This document shows, piece by piece, positions 1 to 9,300 of a stretch of 64,000 nt of DNA; within the stretch, counting starts at the first letter, position 1; every line of letters starts with the position of its first letter. The translations under genes were made by a program, and so were the position numbers. The DNA is taken from NCBI RefSeq assembly GCF_001482385.1, contig NZ_CP013611.1:620001-684000 (forward strand), in the 5' to 3' direction. The notes under the pieces are model-generated. The model was not told the origin of the DNA and made no database searches. It was given only the letters and a program-made list of their open reading frames with translations. The stretch comes from Pseudoalteromonas rubra. GTDB taxonomy: Bacteria > Pseudomonadota > Gammaproteobacteria > Enterobacterales > Alteromonadaceae.

Positions 1-417
1 GACGCGCGCATCTTCACAGCATTAAAGGCAATCAACACATCATTAGGGAGTAACGCACCAACCTATAGAGATATCTTCAGTACTCCGATTAAGCGCGAGC
101 CGGCGGTTTATATGAGACTGATGCGATCAGGCTTGGAAGAAAGAACTGATGAGGAAATAAAGCGCATTCTGAGTAACTTAGTGAGACTCCTTTATAAAGA
201 AACATATTTTGCTGAGTGCCGAGACAATAAGGATTACGAAGTTGAAATTGCACCAATTAAACATCAAGATATGTTAGTTAAAGAGATGGCTATAAGCATA
301 ATCCAGCTTGTTAAAAACTCAAAATACGAAGGTGAACTGTTCAATGAATATAGATTTCACTTCTCTTCATTGGAGTTCGCAGGGCTGCAGGAGCTTACTA
401 ACTTCAACTCTTTGTAA
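1..417 (+). CDS. Hypothetical protein, C-terminal part (5' end outside window)
   Basis: The reading frame is open from the first base to a TAA at 415-417, so this is the last 138 residues of a gene that begins upstream; the first ATG in the window (112) is probably internal. I recognise no family. The protein is charged, probably helical and has no membrane segment. It is visibly more AT-rich than the tail genes that follow, which fits a small cargo (moron-type) gene inserted in a tail operon. Its stop codon lies inside a perfect 16-bp palindrome (413-428). Confidence 0.6.
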   Translation, partial: DARIFTALKAINTSLGSNAPTYRDIFSTPIKREPAVYMRLMRSGLEERTDEEIKRILSNLVRLLYKETYFAECRDNKDYEVEIAPIKHQDMLVKEMAISIIQLVKNSKYEGELFNEYRFHFSSLEFAGLQELTNFNSL

Positions 418-428
418 AACGTTTTACA
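413..428. promoter_or_regulatory. 16-bp perfect palindrome TGTAAAACGTTTTACA
   Basis: The palindrome has a central CG and resembles LacI/GalR-family operators. It overlaps the stop codon of the first gene and lies 65 bp before the distal-tail-like gene. No regulator gene is in view, so binding is inference; it could also be a weak hairpin. Confidence 0.4.
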
Positions 429-492
429 CCTAAAACTCAGCTCCATAATTTTTACACTCGCTCCCACAGTAACCGACGAGCGATGAAAAACT

Positions 493-1098
493 ATGGAGCA
501 TTTGCCCCTACCAAAACCCCCAAAATCCTGCGTATTCCGGCTGGTTCCTAACAGCCAGGTGCATGTAAGTAAAGCGAATAACGCGTCAGAGGTCTATGAC
601 CTTGAAGGTGCATATTGGGAATTTGAACTCGAATTGGCCAACGTTCGCGAGGATGAAGCATTAGCGCTCGATGCGTTCCTGGCCAAACTCCGTGGCCGGG
701 TTGGCAAATTTCTGATGCATGACTACCGCCGACCACAAAATAGCCTGACTGCCGCTGGCTACGTAAATGGCAGTAACCAGGATGGCAATTTGTTTAACGT
801 CCGGGGCATGCCAGTTAATCAGACCTATGCCCCTGCTGGTACCCGCATCCAAATTGGACTGGGTGAGACTGCCGAACTCAAAGTGCTGACCGAGGATGTT
901 GTGGTTAACAGCCATGGCCATGCGCAACTGGTATTTGAGTCACCTGTTCGCTCTATTCCTGGCGATTCGACTCCTGTCTATTTCAACCGACCCTATGGCG
1001 TGTTTCGCCTCGCTGACAACAAGCAAGGCCTGGCAGACGCACAGGTCAAGGATGGCCTGGTCACATCTTGGAAAATCAAAGGTCGGGAGGCGTTTTAG
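493..1098 (+). CDS. Phage distal tail-like protein
   Basis: A 201-residue protein at the head of a tail-tip operon. Its position before a hub-like gene, a small DUF6950-like gene and a giant J-like gene matches the tail-tip order of siphophages and gene transfer agents (distal tail, hub, peptidase-like, central fibre). The N-terminal half (about 35-80, WEFELELANV then FLAKLRGRVGKFLMHDYRR) has the feel of distal-tail proteins that set the tail-tube end. The ribosome site before ATG 493 is weak. An alternative ATG at 483 is in another frame and closes after 22 codons. The assignment rests mainly on order and size. Confidence 0.6.
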   Translation: MEHLPLPKPPKSCVFRLVPNSQVHVSKANNASEVYDLEGAYWEFELELANVREDEALALDAFLAKLRGRVGKFLMHDYRRPQNSLTAAGYVNGSNQDGNLFNVRGMPVNQTYAPAGTRIQIGLGETAELKVLTEDVVVNSHGHAQLVFESPVRSIPGDSTPVYFNRPYGVFRLADNKQGLADAQVKDGLVTSWKIKGREAF

Positions 1099-1099
1099 T

Positions 1100-1690
1100 A
1101 TGGAGGCACTTAACGCTGGCCTGGTCCAGGACTTGGCATATGGCCGCCCCAGGTATTTTGTGCGCCTGGCGTTTGAAAGTGGTGATTTGCTACTGCATAC
1201 CGGTGTTGGTGAGCGCCGGTTTTTAAACCGCACCTGGCATGGCCTTGGGATGCTGGGCCAGGTGGGCGAACTCCCCGCCAGCGATAAAAACAACAGTGCG
1301 CGTATCAGTCTGACACTGCACACCCAAAGCGGCACCGTGCTTGGTGAGGTTGCTGTAAACGACCCGATTGGCGTTGGAGTGCAGATTTACCTGGTCACCG
1401 TAGATGGGCATTACCGCGTATCGCAATACCAGATGATTGAAAGTGGTTACATCGTCAGCTGTGACGTAGAGCGTGGCAGTGTCAGCAAAGTTCAACTGCA
1501 GGTGGCCGGTGAGGCCGAGCGCTGGAAACAGGCCCGCTTAAACCAGCGTTGGAATGACGCCACTCAAAAAGCGCTCCACCTCAATGACGAGTTTTTTAGC
1601 GAGATTGTTGCAGCAACCGCAACCTATCTGCCAGACACCCAGCCAGGACAAATAATCGGACCGAGACGCGACTATGAATATGAACCTTGA
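1100..1690 (+). CDS. Phage tail hub-like protein (DUF2163-like)
   Basis: A 196-residue protein. I chose ATG 1100 because GGGAGG lies 9-14 bases before it and the previous gene stops at 1098; the frame is open further upstream but would overlap that gene heavily. The repeated beta-type segments (SARISLTLHTQSG, YRVSQYQMIESGYIVSCDVERG) and the position second in the tail-tip cassette resemble DUF2163-type hub proteins of gene transfer agents and siphophages. It overlaps the next gene by 17 bp, a sign of one operon. The family call is moderate; I could not align it. Confidence 0.55.
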   Translation: MEALNAGLVQDLAYGRPRYFVRLAFESGDLLLHTGVGERRFLNRTWHGLGMLGQVGELPASDKNNSARISLTLHTQSGTVLGEVAVNDPIGVGVQIYLVTVDGHYRVSQYQMIESGYIVSCDVERGSVSKVQLQVAGEAERWKQARLNQRWNDATQKALHLNDEFFSEIVAATATYLPDTQPGQIIGPRRDYEYEP

Positions 1691-2081
1691 TTTACAGGAC
1701 TACCTGGACCAATGCGCTGAGCGCGAATTTGCCTGGGGTGAGTTTGATTGCTGTTTGTTTGTGGCCAACTGGATATTGCGCCGCACGGGTGTTGACCTGG
1801 CGCGCGATTTCAAAGGCCATTACAAAACCGAGCTGGGTGCTAAGCGGCGTTTAAAAGCACTGGGCTTTGATGGCATTGAAAGCGTGTTTAAAGCGCGTTT
1901 AAAGCCGGTTTTAAACTCGTATGCACGCCGTGGCGATTTGGCCCTGGTTAACTATGATGGCCAGCTGGTTGGCGGTATTGTGGGGCTGAACTGTGTGTAC
2001 TGCGTTACACAAAGTGGCACCACCGCACTTGACCTATCAATGGTCTACAGCTGCTACAGCCTGGAGAGTGCCAATGTCTAA
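1674..2081 (+). CDS. DUF6950-like phage tail-tip protein
   Basis: A 135-residue protein with the signature FAWGEFDCCLFVANWI near residue 18 and a following RDFKGHYKTELGAKRRLKALGF segment, as in DUF6950 proteins. These sit where NlpC/P60 peptidases sit in other tail operons. The D-C-C at about residues 24-26 could supply an NlpC-like cysteine, and H37 (in KGHYK) is a possible partner, but a working catalytic triad is not proven. It overlaps the upstream gene (17 bp) and the downstream hub gene (8 bp). Confidence 0.65.
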   Translation: MNMNLDLQDYLDQCAEREFAWGEFDCCLFVANWILRRTGVDLARDFKGHYKTELGAKRRLKALGFDGIESVFKARLKPVLNSYARRGDLALVNYDGQLVGGIVGLNCVYCVTQSGTTALDLSMVYSCYSLESANV

Positions 2082-3351
2082 AGTTGTAGATGTCGTTGTT
2101 GACCCAATATTGGACCTCGGCGAAAAAATCTGGGACGAAACCGTTGGTGTTCTGCTGGACAAGTTAGATCCCGATCTCCCTCAGGAAGACATGGCAACGC
2201 TGGCCAAGGGCCTGCAAAAAGGGATTGACCAGCCAAGGCGGATTACATTCGGACGCGACCGCGTTGGCGGTGTTATCGCGCACCAGGCAACCGTGGAGCG
2301 CGACGAAAAGAAGTGGGTGCAGCTGATTGTGCTCATTAATGGTGCGCCAATAGACGCCCTAGAAGATATTTACATTGCCAACAAGCTGCTAAGTGACTAC
2401 CCCGCCGATAGCTATAACTACTCCCTGAGTGATGGACGCCACACCACGGCTAATAGTATGGCAGTGTCTAAGATGGCAGGCTGGACCAGTAAACACGTTG
2501 GTTTCGGTCAGGCTCACGTTTTCATTGAGCTGGAAAACAACCGTGAGGTATTTCCGGACGGCATAAGTGATTGTGAGTTTTTAATACGCGGTATACGCGT
2601 ATGGGACCCGCGTGATGGCCTTCAGGACCCGGAAGACGAAAGCACGTGGACTTGGTCACAAAACGCGGTGCTGTGTGCCCTGCACTATGTACGGTTTTAT
2701 GGTGCGCATCAGGTGCCAATGCACACTATCCCACTCAACTGGTGGATTGCCGCTGCGAACGTAGCGGACGAGGACACCGAGTACACAGATACTGACGGTA
2801 ACACTGCTACAGAGCCGCGCTATACCTGTAATGGCACATTCCAGTTTACCAGTCGCCCGAGCGAGGTGCTGAGCCAGCTGGAGCGCACCTTTGCCGGTAA
2901 AATCTTCCGACAGATGGGTCAGTGGTTTGTCCGTGTAGGTGCCTGGTATGGCAACCCGACTTACACCATTGGCCCAGCAGACGTGATGGGCAATGTAAAA
3001 ATAAAATGGCATGCAGATTTGCGCGACCGCGCCAACACGGTACGCGCCCAGTTTGTTGACCCGGACCAGCATTACGAGCGAACAGATGCACCTCCGGTTG
3101 TGGCTGAGGGGTATATAGCTAAGGACAACCAGCCGCTTGAGACCTCGGTCAGTTTGCCCTTTGTCCGCAGTGTAACGACCGCGCAGCGCCTGGCTAAAAT
3201 CCATCTTGAGCAGACCCGCCTCGGAACCATTGAGCTGCCATTGCGCCACACCGCCCTGCGTGCCGCTGTTGGCCGTACAATCTACGTCGACCTGCCCGTG
3301 AACACATCAGTAAAAAAGTATACCGTGTTGTTGATCGTAAATTTAGATTAA
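2074..3351 (+). CDS. Central tail hub / J-like protein, N-terminal part in frame 0
   Basis: Start ATG 2074 overlaps the end of the previous gene; the frame is also open upstream but that region belongs to the DUF6950-like gene. The product is the hub portion of a host-specificity (J-like) tail-tip protein: residues about 50-120 (RITFGRDRVGGVIAHQATVE, VLINGAPIDALEDIYI) and a C-terminal segment with VGRTIYVDLPV. In homologues this last segment runs on into a RVVD-type strand. Here it instead ends after an aberrant tail (YTVLLIVNLD) at TAA 3349-3351, while the expected continuation is in the -1 frame. I therefore read it with 3318-9419 as one gene. Confidence 0.8.
   Translation: MSKVVDVVVDPILDLGEKIWDETVGVLLDKLDPDLPQEDMATLAKGLQKGIDQPRRITFGRDRVGGVIAHQATVERDEKKWVQLIVLINGAPIDALEDIYIANKLLSDYPADSYNYSLSDGRHTTANSMAVSKMAGWTSKHVGFGQAHVFIELENNREVFPDGISDCEFLIRGIRVWDPRDGLQDPEDESTWTWSQNAVLCALHYVRFYGAHQVPMHTIPLNWWIAAANVADEDTEYTDTDGNTATEPRYTCNGTFQFTSRPSEVLSQLERTFAGKIFRQMGQWFVRVGAWYGNPTYTIGPADVMGNVKIKWHADLRDRANTVRAQFVDPDQHYERTDAPPVVAEGYIAKDNQPLETSVSLPFVRSVTTAQRLAKIHLEQTRLGTIELPLRHTALRAAVGRTIYVDLPVNTSVKKYTVLLIVNLD
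3312..3318 (+). other. -1 frame-change point at slippery heptamer A_AAA_AAG
   Basis: Zero-frame codons are GTA AAA AAG, which is exactly the dnaX-type -1 slippery heptamer. After a one-base backward shift the reading becomes V-Y-R-V-V-D-R-K-F, the strand expected in J-like hub proteins, and stays open to 9419. A possible 5-bp stem TACCG (3321-3325) with CGGTG (3353-3357) lies just downstream. It has a long loop, and no Shine-Dalgarno-like stimulator is seen upstream. A one-base loss in the A run, biological or from sequencing, is equally compatible. Confidence 0.6.
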
Positions 3352-6300
3352 CCGGTGGCATTACCCTGGTATGCATTGAGGATGGGCCCCTGTTGTGGGC
3401 CGATGATCTAATCCCCGGGGCCGTGGATATTACGCCAAACAGCGATTATGTAGCCGGTAAACCGGGCGCTGTTTTTGATGTACGGGTAGCGGTGGATGGT
3501 GACGGCAATGGACTCATTAAATGGGCGCACCCTACTCCACTGGCTGTACATGAGTACGATGTTGAGTTTTATTTGGGCAGTACTCTGGTTTACCAGGACG
3601 CGGTCACCTATACACAAATGACTGTCCCAACACTGGCATTGGGTACGTATACCGCCCGGGTGTATGCCCGCAACATATTTGGCCAGCGGTCTACGTCTGT
3701 GGCTGTGCAGTTTAGTGTATTGCAACCCTATGCCCCGCAGGTGAGCGTTGAGGTAGATTATAACCAGGTAACGCTCACTGCCTCCCTGCCCGCGATTGGT
3801 ATTGGCACACGGTTTCAGTGGGAGTTTTTGGGCACCGCTGAGAGCCCGGCCAGCGGCCAGCGAGTATTTGCCCAGGTGTACAACCGCATTGGCCTGCAAC
3901 CGCTCACCACCTATCAGTTCAGGGTGCGTGCTGTTAATCACCTGGGTAACAGTGACTGGGTTAATGTGAGTGCCACCACAACCACCGTTGACCTAACCGA
4001 GTTTATTAATGAGATACCGCTACAAAAACTCAGCCAGGAGGCACAGGACCTGATAGCGGACATTAACCAGCAAGTTGACCGATTGCGCCCGGAGACCAAT
4101 AACAACCTCCCTTCACTGGTCGCAAAAAACATAGACCAAATTCAGGGGTTGCAGGATGTTACCGCTACCCTGGATGACTCGTTGGCCAATGGGCTGCCCA
4201 ATCAAGTGCGCCTGGCCAACATCAAACTGGATGAGACAGCGCTGGCGCTCACAGACATGCAGCGGTCGGTGTTTGACGTAACGGGTAACTATACGTCGTT
4301 CCGGCAGGAGTATGAACGCCGGGCATTGGCCAACGAGCGACTGATAGATGCGATTGTCTATGTGGACCCGGACAATGGCACCATTGTTAACCGGGCCTAT
4401 CAGTATACCGACAGTCAGTTTACTCTGGCCCAGGCGCATATCGATGGTGTAGATGCCCGGGTATCGTTTGAAGCCCGCCGTATTAAACAAACTCAGGACC
4501 AACTTACAGAGGCCACAGCACAGATAGTGGTGCAGGCGGGGTTAATCAATCAGCGTGCTACGTATACAGAGGTGGATGCTCAAATTGCCGGAGCCATTGC
4601 AGCGCTAACCCCGGCCTACAGCTGGCAGTTTAATACCAGCGATGAGGGGTTTACTGGCCATAGCAGCCATAATGCCCTGGGGTATGTGGTATGTGGTAAT
4701 ATCCTAACCAGCCCGGCCATTGGGTACAGCGGCAACCAAAACCCTGTTTTTAGGTTGCGCGTGCGCAAGCATGCAAACAGCACCTGGCTGGGACTGATCC
4801 ACTTTGGCGGGGCTCAGCCAATCCCATTGCCTGAGCCAACCAGTACCGACTGGGAGGTGGTCCAGGTAGATGCAACCGGCACAGCTGGGTATGCCGGTAC
4901 CATAACGGGGCTGACCTTTGAGCTGGGTGCCTGTGATGTGGATTACATCGAGGTGGGCAAGCGCGGTGCTAATGACCTGGCCCTGCGTGATGTGACGGCG
5001 CGAACCAGCACTATTGAGCAGGAGCTGGACGCCGGAACCGGCCGCATGGCCCAGTATGCAACGACGGCCTGGACCAATGCTCAGGGCTACCAGACACAAA
5101 GCAACGTGCAGGCTGCACTTGACTCGTTTAACACCACCTACGGCATTAGCGCCGTACTGCAACAGCTGGCCGACAACGATGTAATAGTAAAGGCCAACGC
5201 AGCACAGACCTGGATTGATGGCGCTAATGCCACAATAAAAAACCAGGTTACGCAGCTGCTCAACGAGGACGGTGGCGTTAATCAAAAGCTGGCAACGGCT
5301 GAGCAGCAGCTGGACGCGATAGCCGGTGAGATAAGCCAAACCGTAACGCAGGTGCAAGGCCTGCAGCTGGACCTGGCAGATAAAACCCTGAACGAGGTGC
5401 TGAGCGAGTACAACACCTTATTGCGTAACAATGAGTTGGCAGAGCTGGGTGTGACTCTGGCCCATGCTAACAGCAAGCTGAGCGCTGTAACCGACGACGT
5501 GCGCGCGGTTGCAGAGCAAACCACGCAGCTCATTGCCATGCAAAATCAAAGTGCTGCGGGGGTAACAGCTCTGGGCCGCGCCTACGCAAATGAGCGCCAG
5601 GCAAGTGCTGAGCGTGAGCAGCGCTTACGGGCTGAGATAACCACCGAGAGTGGTAAAGCCGTGGCGCAGGCGATTGATTTTACCCGAGCGGTAACCGGCT
5701 ACTGTGTTGACGCAAACGGCAATCAGGTAGACGAGCAGGATGCTGTGTCCTGTGAGGCCGCTGGCCACACCTGGATAGATGGCCCGGTTGTAGAGCGCAG
5801 TATGATGCTGGCCACCGTTATGGTAGATAACCGGGGCTACCAAACCAGTAACCAGGTAAGTACGGCAATTAATACATTTAATGGCGAATATGGCATTACT
5901 GCTGCCCTGCAGACCCTGACTGACAATAATACCTTGGTAAAGGCCAATCATGCGGCTAGCTGGATTGCGGCCGCTGATGGTTACATCCGTGACCAAATTA
6001 CCATTTATAACAATACTGACGGTGGTATCAATGACCAATTTGCCCATGTTGACCAAACCCTGGATGCGATTGCGGGTGAGATAAGCCGTAACATTGTACA
6101 AATCCACGGGGCCCAACTTGCAGACCAGGCGCAGAGCCTGAACGATGTAATAGCTGCCTATAACCAGCTGATGCAGGGTAATGACCTGGCACAGCAGGAT
6201 GTAAAACTGGCACTGGCCCAGGACAAACTAAGTGCCGTTACCGACGAACTGGAGTCAACTGCCAGCTATACCTTGGAGCTGGGTGCCCTGCACCATCAAA

Positions 6301-9300
6301 GCCAGGCGTACATTACGACCCTGGCTAGCGCCTTTGCCAGTGAGGTACGGGCGAGTGTGACACGTGACGAGCGGTTTGCTGCGTTTGTGGGTGATACACA
6401 GGCCGCGTTTAGTGATGTGACTGAGGCGTTTGCCGAGGTTGATGCGGCAAACATCATACGGGACCAGGCATTTAGCGCCTTTGCTGCCAATACCGAGGCG
6501 GCATTTCAGACTGTGACTGAGACGCTGGCGAGTCAGGAGCAGGCACTGGCCAGGCAGCGTACTGATCTGGTCGCCAAAATCGAACAAGACGATACCGCTA
6601 CACTGGCCAGTGCGATTACCTATACTCGCGTTGCAGTTGGGTACTGTATTGATGCAGCTGGCAACATTACCAATGAGACTGATGCCGTACAGTGCGTCAC
6701 TGATGGTCATAGTTGGGTAGATGGCCCGCTCGCTGAGTACATCCGTAATCTGGCGATCACAAATGCGGATGGTCAGGCTGTTAGCATTGCCGATATTCGG
6801 CAGGCCTTTGAGACCCAGGATGGCCAACTCGTGGCACGTGGCGGCTGGGTGATCAACAACCAGGGCCGCATAGTCTCAATTGCCGGTTACAACGACGGTG
6901 ACGTAGGCAGTATTGATCTGTCTGCAGACGTTATCCGCCAAGGGGTGATGATTGGTGACACGTTTGTGCCCACCTCATACGTTGATAATACAGATCCGGA
7001 CAACCCTGTGCATGTATTCAGAGGTCGCCTAGAGCTGGGTGATTACACCGTTAACTCCGTTGATGACATTCGGGCGCAGGACGGTGAGCGCGGTCCGCAA
7101 GGGGTGCCAGGTGAGCCAGGCGCTGATGGGCAGACCACTTATACATGGATCAAGTATGCTGAGGGGCCTACTGGTTCAGGTATGAGCGACTCCCCTGCTG
7201 GGCGCGACTATATTGGTTTTGCCTACAACAAAACAACGCCTGTGGAGTCAACTAACCCGGCAGACTATATCTGGTCAAAACTGCGTGGTGAGCCTGGAGC
7301 GGATGGCCAGGATGGTACAGATGGTGTGCCCGGTGAGCCAGGAGCCGATGGGCAGACGTTATACACCTGGATAGCGTACAGTGATTATCCCCATGGCGCT
7401 GATATGTATCAGACACCAAGTGCCGCAACGTTGTATATTGGCATTGCCGTCAACAAGACGACTGCGACAGAGTCAAACAACCCGTCGGACTACACCTGGT
7501 CGCGTTTCAGAGGTAATCAAGGCGTACCTGGTCAACCAGGTGCAGACGGCAAGACCACTTATACCTGGATTAAATACGCCCAGAGCATTACTGGCTCAGG
7601 CATGAGTGACTACCCCGGCGGGCTCGACTATATAGGGTTTGCCTACAATAAACTCACGCCTGTGGAGTCGTCCAACCCATCCGATTATACCTGGTCGAAA
7701 CTACGTGGAGAGCCCGGCACAGATGGCACAGACGGTATACCCGGTGAACCCGGCGCTGATGGGCAATCGTTATATACGTGGATTGCGTACTCGGACTATG
7801 CCGATGGGCGCAGTATGTATCAGATTCCCACAGACCAAACGCTATATATCGGTATTGCGGTAAATAAAACGACTTCAACAGAGTCAGCCAACCCTGCGGA
7901 CTATACCTGGTCACTGTTCAAGGGGCCACAGGGCGAGCCAGGATTGCCGGGCGTACCCGGAGAACCGGGAGCCGACGGTCGCACCACCTACACATGGATC
8001 AAATATGCGCAAAGCATGACTGGCTCAGGCATGAGTGACTACCCCGACGGGCGCGACTACATAGGCTTTGCCTACAACAAAACAACGCCTGTGGAGTCAA
8101 CTAACCCGGCAGACTATATCTGGTCAAAACTACGTGGTGAGCCTGGTGCGGATGGTCAGGATGGCACAGACGGTGTACCCGGTGAGCCTGGTGCTGACGG
8201 GCAGTCACTATACACCTGGATTGCGTACTCGGACTATTACGATGGCCGCAATATGTACCAGGTACCTAATAGCACCACTAATTACATTGGCATATCCGTA
8301 AATAAAACCACTGCTACTGAGTCGAGCAATCCGGCTGATTATACATGGTCACGGTTTAGAGGTGATCGGGGCCAAGACGGCCGCGATGGTCAGGATGGTG
8401 TCAGAGGACCTGCAGGATCAACGGGCTCTCGTGGTCCAGGTCAGTACACCATTGGCACTTTGTCTGGCGCATGGTCTGACGCGGTTGCCGTAGGTGTGTG
8501 TGATGGCAGCCCGGTACGCAATGACGTTGTAACCATCTACAAAGTCAGCGATCCAAAAACCCAAACCACCAAATACTGGTCGGGCGTATCATGGTTGTCG
8601 TTTACGCTGCACATACACGGCAGCGCGCTGGTTGACGGTACAGTGTTTGCCGATGGCCTAGTTGCGGCAACTGGCACCATCGACAGCATAACCGCTGTAT
8701 CGGGGTACGTTACAATCAACAATGATGGGATTTCTGCGCGTCGCATTAGTTCATATGCCCGCTTTGTCACCACCCCTGGTCAGACCGCAGCAGATAACCC
8801 TGCCACTGTAAGGATTAATGGCAACAGTGGCACGGTTGGAAATCTATTTATCTATAACCCCAGCAGCTCGGGTTACGGTGCAACCATTTATACCAATGGA
8901 ACCTATGCCCTGTACGCAAGTCGCGGACTGATAGGCCCGTTTACAGGCGGGCATGACGGGTTGGTTGCAAAATCTGTACATCTGGAGCCTGGCGACCTGG
9001 TCCGGGATATTGACCTGGTTAATATTGCTGATCTGTCTAATGCCATCTGCACTATGGGCCCGACTACAAAAGCCAATGACAGAGCGGTGCGCGGTGTGTT
9101 TATTACGCGTACTGCGTTAACCAGTCGGGTGGCTGCCCTACGCGGATATCGCGGGTTTGAGCGATTTATCGAGTACCGTGATACGCACGATGCGATCTCA
9201 TTTAATGCTCTTGGCGAGGGCGTGCTCAACGTTTGTGGCCAGGGCGGCGACATCGATACTGGCGATTACCTGTGTAGCAGTGCAATACGGGGCAAAGCAA

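Noticed and set aside
1993..2073. Longer start for the tail hub N-terminal part
   Set aside because: It lies inside the DUF6950-like gene; ATG 2074 fits the overlap pattern of the operon.
7083..8430. CRISPR-like array
   Set aside because: The repeats are coding, long and collagen-like, in frame throughout; no short direct repeats with unique spacers.
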